A stretch of DNA of 9,134 nucleotides, from assembly GCA_046724665.1 (NCBI GenBank), contig JBKOWZ010000152.1, positions 1 to 9,134 on the forward strand, written 5' to 3'. A model generated the notes under the pieces. The model was not told the origin of the DNA. It was given only the letters and a program-made list of their open reading frames with translations, and ran no database searches. This stretch comes from Actinocrinis sp046724665. Lineage in GTDB: Bacteria; Actinomycetota; Actinomycetes; Streptomycetales; Catenulisporaceae. The stretch's first letter is position 1, and the number at the start of each line of letters is the position of its first letter. A program made the translations under genes and the position numbers. Positions 6,208 to 9,134 of the stretch are shown piece after piece.

Positions 6208-6325
6208 GGTCCCTCCCCCCGTGGGGATCACGCCGATCCGCGCCTCGCGGGCGCCGGCCCCTCCCCCCGTGGGGGTCGAGCGCCAAAACAACGGTGCGCG
6301 CGTGGTCCCTCCCCCCGTGGGGATC
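6208..6325 (+). repeat. 48-nt-period hairpin repeats (three copies) within the small RNA
   Basis: A 22-nt unit reading GGYCCC, then TCCCCCCGTG, then GGGRTC starts at 6208, 6256 and 6304. Copies 1 and 3 are identical; copy 2 differs at two positions that pair with each other. The 26-nt linkers differ in sequence, yet each can form a small GC hairpin: GCGCC-TCGCG-GGCGC at 6240-6254 and GCGCC-N8-GGTGC at 6280-6297. A further one, GCCGC-GTA-GCGGC, lies before copy 1 at 6194-6206. The repeat unit therefore looks like a large C-loop hairpin plus a small spacer hairpin. Confidence 0.8.
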
Positions 6326-6408
6326 CCCGCACCGTCGGCGCCGGAACCGCCCCTCGCCGCCCGCAGCGTCCTCCCCCGGGACCGTGGCGGTGAAACCCTC
6401 CGGCGCCC

Positions 6409-6434
6409 GCGGAGAGTCCTCGACAACTCTCCGC
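6409..6434 (+). other. Hairpin with 9-bp perfect stem, next to HP5
   Basis: GCGGAGAGT and ACTCTCCGC pair perfectly around an 8-nt loop CCTCGACA. It ends two bases before the HP5 stem, so the two would stack at the 3' end of the predicted small RNA. A weaker C-loop hairpin, GTCC-TCCCCCG-GGAC (6368-6382), lies just upstream and may be a decayed sixth copy of the C-loop motif. Confidence 0.5.
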
Positions 6435-6435
6435 C

Positions 6436-6476
6436 GCGGCCTCGTCGCTCCCCCGTGCGACGAGGCCGCCCCTTTT
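6436..6476 (+). terminator. Intrinsic terminator formed by HP5 of the small RNA
   Basis: A 12-bp perfect stem (GCGGCCTCGTCG with CGACGAGGCCGC) around a C-rich loop is followed by CCCTTTTCC. The T-run is short and three bases from the stem, so termination may be partial. A terminal C-loop hairpin acting as terminator would fit a 6C-type RNA. It would also separate the RNA from nadE, whose own promoter lies just downstream. Confidence 0.5.
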
Positions 6477-6478
6477 CC

Positions 6479-6507
6479 TCCCTTCTCGTCACAGCGACGA
6501 GAAGGGA
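6479..6507. promoter_or_regulatory. Inverted repeat with 12-bp arms in the nadE promoter (candidate operator)
   Basis: TCCCTTCTCGTC (6479-6490) and GACGAGAAGGGA (6496-6507) form a perfect dyad around ACAGC. It covers the putative nadE -35 region (TCGTCA, 6486-6491) and ends two bases before the -10 box, an ideal place for a repressor. No T-run follows. The binding protein is unknown; an NAD-responsive regulator such as an NrtR-family protein is only a guess from the downstream gene. Confidence 0.5.
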
Positions 6508-6509
6508 CG

Positions 6510-6515
6510 TATGCT
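6510..6515 (+). promoter_or_regulatory. nadE -10 box, leaderless start
   Basis: TATGCT is followed by exactly six bases and then the ATG at 6522, so transcription should start on the A of the start codon. TCGTCA (6486-6491) is a possible -35 at 18 bp spacing (4 of 6 to TTGACA). The GAAGGGA at 6501-6507 is too far from the ATG (14 nt) to act as a Shine-Dalgarno and is part of the inverted repeat. Confidence 0.5.
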
Positions 6516-6521
6516 TGACGC

Positions 6522-8291
6522 ATGGCGCAGCTGCGGATCGCTCTGGCTCAGATCAACCCGACCGTCGGCGACCTCGCTGGCAACGCCACGCTGATCGTGC
6601 GTTCAGCGCGCCGGGCCGTGGACGAGGGTGCCCACCTGCTCGTGGTACCTGAGATGGCGCTGACCGGTTATCCGGTCGAGGATCTGGCGCTGCGTCCGTC
6701 CTTCGTGACCGCCGCGCGCGCCGCGCTGGACCGGCTGGCCGTCGAGCTGGCCGAGCAGGGACTCGGCGAGCTGGTCGTGGTCGTCGGCTATCTCGACGGC
6801 ACGCCGGACGACCAGCCGCGCATCGGTCGTCCGGCCGGGTCGCCGATCGACGCCGCGGCCGTGCTGCATCGCGGCGCGGTGCTGATCCGCTCGGCCAAGC
6901 ACCATCTGCCCAACTACGGGGTCTTCGACGAGTACCGGTACTTCGTGCCCGGAGACACCCTGCCGGTCGTGCGCGTGCGCGGGATCGACGTCGCCGTCGC
7001 GATCTGCGAGGACCTGTGGCAGGACGGCGGCCCGGTCGCCGCGACCGCCGACGCCGGGGCGGGGATGCTCGTGTCCATCAACGCCTCGCCCTACGAGCTG
7101 AACAAGGACGACGCGCGCTACGAGCTGCTGGCCAGGCGCGCCGCCGAGGCGGGCTGCCCGCTGGCGTACGTCAACCAGATCGGCGGCCAGGACGAGCTCG
7201 TGTTCGACGGCGACTCGATCGTCGTCGGGGCCGATGGAACCGTGCTCGCCCGCGCGGGGCAGTTCACCGACGAGTTGCTCGTGGTGGACCTCGACCTCCC
7301 CGCGGCCGACGTACCCGCGCTGGACGCGACCGCGGGCAACGGCATGGCCATCCGGCGTGTCGTGGCCACGGGCCCAGAAGCCGCCGAGCCGTACGAGGCC
7401 CGGCCCGGCACGATCACGCCGCGTCTCGACGACCTCGCCGAGGTGTACGAGGCGCTGGTGCTGGGGCTGCGCGACTACGTGCGCAAGAACGGCTTCGCCT
7501 CGGTGCTCGTCGCGGTGTCCGGCGGGATCGACTCCGCGCTGGTCGCCGCCATCGCCTGCGACGCGATCGGTGCCGAGAACGTGTACGGGGTCTCCATGCC
7601 GAGCCGGTACTCCTCGGAGCACTCGAAGGACGACGCCGCCGACCTGGCGCTGCGTACCGGCCTGCACTACGAGACGGTGCCGATCGCGCCGATGGTGGAC
7701 GCGTATCTCAAGACCCTGGCCGACTCGGGGACGCCGCTGACCGGGCTGGCCGAGGAGAACCTCCAGGCGCGGGTGCGCGGCACGGCGCTGATGGCGCTGT
7801 CCAACCAGCGCGGCCACCTGGTGCTGGCCACCGGCAACAAGTCGGAGCTGTCGGTCGGCTACTCGACGCTCTACGGCGACGCGGTCGGCGGTTACGCGCC
7901 GATCAAGGACGTGCCGAAGAGCATGGTGTGGGCGCTGTCGCGGTGGCGGAACGAGGAGGCCGGGCGGCGCGGCGAGGCCCCGCCGATCCCGCCCAACTCG
8001 ATCGAGAAGGAGCCGAGCGCCGAGCTGCGGCCGGGGCAGAAGGACACCGACTCGCTGCCGCCCTACGAGGTGCTCGACGAGATCCTCGAGCTCTACGTCA
8101 CCGGCGACCACGGCCGCGAGGAGATCGAGGCGCGCGGCTTCGACCCGCGGCTGGTCGAGCGGGTGCTCACGCTCACCGACCGGGCCGAGTACAAGCGCCG
8201 CCAGTACCCGCCGGGCACGAAGATCTCGGCCAAGGCCTTCGGGCGGGACCGGCGGCTGCCGATCACGTCACGCTGGCGCGAGTCCGCCTGA
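6522..8291 (+). CDS. nadE: Glutamine-dependent NAD+ synthetase
   Basis: Catalyses the last step of NAD+ synthesis: ATP-dependent amidation of nicotinic acid adenine dinucleotide using ammonia released from glutamine; cytoplasmic. The protein has 589 residues, in the range of the two-domain bacterial form. The N-terminal nitrilase-fold glutaminase domain (about 1-270) has the Glu-Lys-Cys triad: Glu44 in VVPEMALTGYP, Lys126 in SAKHHLPNYGVFDEYRYF, and Cys162 in AICEDLW. The C-terminal synthetase domain (about 300-589) has the PP-loop SGGIDSA (333-339), the conserved LATGNKSELSVGYSTLYGD segment (434-452) and PPNSIEKEPSAELRPGQKD. All key residues seen are intact. The ATG at 6522 starts directly at the nitrilase first strand (LRIALAQINPTVGDL). 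It overlaps the convergent tetR by 24 bp. It is probably transcribed alone from its own promoter. Confidence 0.96.
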   Translation: MAQLRIALAQINPTVGDLAGNATLIVRSARRAVDEGAHLLVVPEMALTGYPVEDLALRPSFVTAARAALDRLAVELAEQGLGELVVVVGYLDGTPDDQPRIGRPAGSPIDAAAVLHRGAVLIRSAKHHLPNYGVFDEYRYFVPGDTLPVVRVRGIDVAVAICEDLWQDGGPVAATADAGAGMLVSINASPYELNKDDARYELLARRAAEAGCPLAYVNQIGGQDELVFDGDSIVVGADGTVLARAGQFTDELLVVDLDLPAADVPALDATAGNGMAIRRVVATGPEAAEPYEARPGTITPRLDDLAEVYEALVLGLRDYVRKNGFASVLVAVSGGIDSALVAAIACDAIGAENVYGVSMPSRYSSEHSKDDAADLALRTGLHYETVPIAPMVDAYLKTLADSGTPLTGLAEENLQARVRGTALMALSNQRGHLVLATGNKSELSVGYSTLYGDAVGGYAPIKDVPKSMVWALSRWRNEEAGRRGEAPPIPPNSIEKEPSAELRPGQKDTDSLPPYEVLDEILELYVTGDHGREEIEARGFDPRLVERVLTLTDRAEYKRRQYPPGTKISAKAFGRDRRLPITSRWRESA

Positions 8292-8933
8292 CCCGACCGC
8301 CTGCGCACCGCGCAACAGGTCGTCCACCAGCGCCGCGCTGAAGTCCCGGCCGACCGGCTCCGGCGGCGGGTTGTGCCGCGTCACCGTGAGCATCGTCGAG
8401 GTGAGCATCAGCATCGCCCGCTCGACGTCGAGGTCCTCGCGCAGCTCGCCGTTGGCGATGCCGCGCCGCAGCACCTGGCGGTACAGCTCGCGCCGGGGCT
8501 CGATGACCACCTCGTGGTAGCGGCGGTACAGGTTCGGGTTGCGGACGCTGACCTGACTCAGCACGTTGTACGCCGGGCCGGTGCACTCGTCCTGAAGATG
8601 GCCGCGCATCATCTCCAGAAGCGATATCAGGTCCTCGCGCACCGAGACGCCGGGGACCCGGATCTCATTCTCCGGGTGCAGCCGCCGGCCGATCGCGGCG
8701 ATGACCAGCGCCTCCTTGTTCGGCCAGCGGCGGTAGATCGTCGCCTTGCCCACCTTCGCCGCCGTCGCGATCATCTCCATCGACAACGCGTCGTAGGTGG
8801 CGCCGTCGGAGAACAGGCTGAGCACCGCGTCGAGGATCGCCTCCTCGGCCTGGTCGCTGCGCGGCCGGCCCGGCCGCCGCACCACTACGGGTGGCGCGGC
8901 CGGTCCGGGCACGGTGTCGTCCTTCGTCTTCAT
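8268..8933 (-). CDS. TetR/AcrR-family transcriptional regulator
   Basis: A 221-residue one-component regulator. After a 20-residue disordered Lys/Asp/Pro-rich tail, the N-terminal DNA-binding domain begins at RPGRPRSDQAEEAILDAVLSLF (20-41). The helix-turn-helix spans about 49-71 (ALSMEMIATAAKVGKATIYRRW), with the hallmark TIYRRWPNKEALV. Residues about 85-205 form the helical ligand-binding/dimerisation domain, which identifies no ligand. The ATG at 8933 is the only sensible start; upstream GGATGAG is a weak ribosome site. It lies 70 bp downstream of the end of a probable MFS transporter on the same strand, so it is likely the second gene of an efflux operon or its local regulator. Its 3' end overlaps nadE by 24 bp tail to tail. 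Regulation of nadE by it is not implied. Confidence 0.9.
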   Translation of the reverse strand: MKTKDDTVPGPAAPPVVVRRPGRPRSDQAEEAILDAVLSLFSDGATYDALSMEMIATAAKVGKATIYRRWPNKEALVIAAIGRRLHPENEIRVPGVSVREDLISLLEMMRGHLQDECTGPAYNVLSQVSVRNPNLYRRYHEVVIEPRRELYRQVLRRGIANGELREDLDVERAMLMLTSTMLTVTRHNPPPEPVGRDFSAALVDDLLRGAQAVGSGGLAPA

Positions 8934-9003
8934 CGTCGAGAACTCATCCGTCGTCGGCTCAAGGCGGTCGGGTCCAGCTCGAACTCTACGCAGTCGCGCA
9001 ACT

Positions 9004-9134
9004 TTATGCGGTCACGCTTTCGGCGGCCCGCGGCGCGTCCACCGCGGCGCCGCCCGGGGCCGGGCCGGTGCCGGCGCGGCGGCTCGGCAGCCACGCCAGG
9101 ACCAGGAACGCGGCTGCCAGGCCGACCCCGGAGC
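9004..9134 (-). CDS. Probable MFS transporter, C-terminal end only
   Basis: The last 42 codons of a minus-strand gene that continues past the right edge, ending in TAA at 9004-9006. The visible part starts SGVGLAAAFLVLAWLPSRRA, a hydrophobic final membrane helix ending in Leu-Pro-Ser-Arg-Arg. A Gly/Pro/Ala-rich cytoplasmic tail follows. Gly-rich last helices followed by 'LP..R' are common in MFS (often DHA2-type, 14-helix) drug exporters, and a TetR gene next to it fits efflux. The family call rests on one helix and context, so it is tentative. Confidence 0.5.
   Translation of the reverse strand, partial: SGVGLAAAFLVLAWLPSRRAGTGPAPGGAAVDAPRAAESVTA

Larger units (their letters stand above)
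6150..6476 (+). ncRNA. 6C-like small RNA with five C-rich-loop hairpins (expanded form)
   Basis: Five hairpins carry nearly the same 10-nt loop, TCCCCCCGTG (CTCCCCCGTG in the last), on different stems. HP1: stem 6150-6162 with 6173-6185, 13 bp including two wobbles. HP2: 6208-6213 with 6224-6229. HP3: 6255-6261 with 6272-6278. HP4: 6304-6309 with 6320-6325. HP5: 6436-6447 with 6458-6469, 12 bp perfect, followed by CCCTTTT. HP2, HP3 and HP4 lie exactly 48 nt apart. In the HP3 stem the T-A pair of HP2/HP4 is replaced by C-G, a compensatory change supporting RNA structure on the plus strand. The 6C family of actinobacterial sRNAs is defined by two hairpins with C6 loops. In M. tuberculosis these loops pair with target mRNAs, and in Corynebacterium glutamicum the RNA is linked to the SOS response. 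Here HP1 and HP5 resemble each other and three hairpins lie between. Family assignment is by motif from memory, not by a covariance search. Confidence 0.72.

Noticed and set aside
6208..6325. CRISPR array: three near-identical 22-bp repeats at exact 48-bp spacing with 26-bp unlike spacers
   Set aside because: The repeat and spacer are too short for usual systems, there are only three copies and no cas genes. The repeat change is compensatory within a stem, and two further hairpins with the same loop lie outside the 48-bp phase. A structured RNA explains all of it better.
6163..6457. G-quadruplex on the minus strand from the G6 runs
   Set aside because: Each repeat gives only one long and one short G-run, and the repeats are 48 bp or more apart, too sparse for a compact four-run quadruplex.
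6016..6523. Protein-coding gene in the nadE upstream gap (several frames are open on both strands, with repeated Pro-His-Gly-Gly or Leu-Pro-Pro-Trp-Gly-Ser segments)
   Set aside because: The repeated peptides are simply the 48-nt hairpin repeat (a multiple of three) read in each frame. No frame has a domain or start signal, and GC-rich sequence keeps all frames open.

Overview
The window is about 70% GC. It uses GTG starts, and several genes have a TAnnnT -10 box only 6-9 nt upstream of the start codon, as expected for leaderless transcripts. Gene content points to an actinomycete: a divergent metF / polyprenyl diphosphate synthase pair (the arrangement of Rv2172c-Rv2173 in Mycobacterium tuberculosis), a glutamine-dependent NAD+ synthetase and TetR/MFS genes. 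I cannot place it below class or order level.

Layout, left to right. (1) 1-126 is a perfect 9-bp tandem repeat cut by the window edge, followed by a gene-poor stretch to 386 with one strong palindrome. (2) 387-1583 is a membrane-anchored family-2 glycosyltransferase of the carotenoid CrtQ/CruC type whose metal-binding acidic motif is missing. It is followed by 1691-3139, a CrtI/phytoene-desaturase-family FAD oxidoreductase. (3) 3140-3624 separates two convergent genes. It holds a purine-rich tract and about nine and a half copies of a 34-bp tandem repeat that runs into the 3' end of metF. (4) metF (minus, 3625-4560) and a geranylgeranyl/polyprenyl diphosphate synthase (plus, 4635-5801) diverge from a 74-bp shared promoter region. 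(5) 5802-6521 is a 720-bp intergenic region. Its right half appears to encode a structured small RNA: five hairpins, each with a 10-nt C-rich loop (TCCCCCCGTG or CTCCCCCGTG), behind a good sigma-70-type promoter, the last hairpin being followed by TTTT. This matches the actinobacterial 6C sRNA idea (two hairpins with C6 loops), expanded by three extra hairpins repeated every 48 nt. (6) nadE (6522-8291) follows, probably leaderless, behind a 12-bp-arm inverted repeat. (7) A TetR regulator (minus) overlaps the nadE 3' end, and the last codons of a probable MFS exporter (minus) enter from the right edge.

How the parts relate. The glycosyltransferase, desaturase-like enzyme and prenyl diphosphate synthase fit an isoprenoid/carotenoid-type lipid theme, with metF as the conserved neighbour of the prenyl synthase. 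nadE is housekeeping NAD+ synthesis. MFS plus TetR looks like a self-regulated efflux unit. The most unusual item is the expanded C-loop RNA just upstream of nadE.
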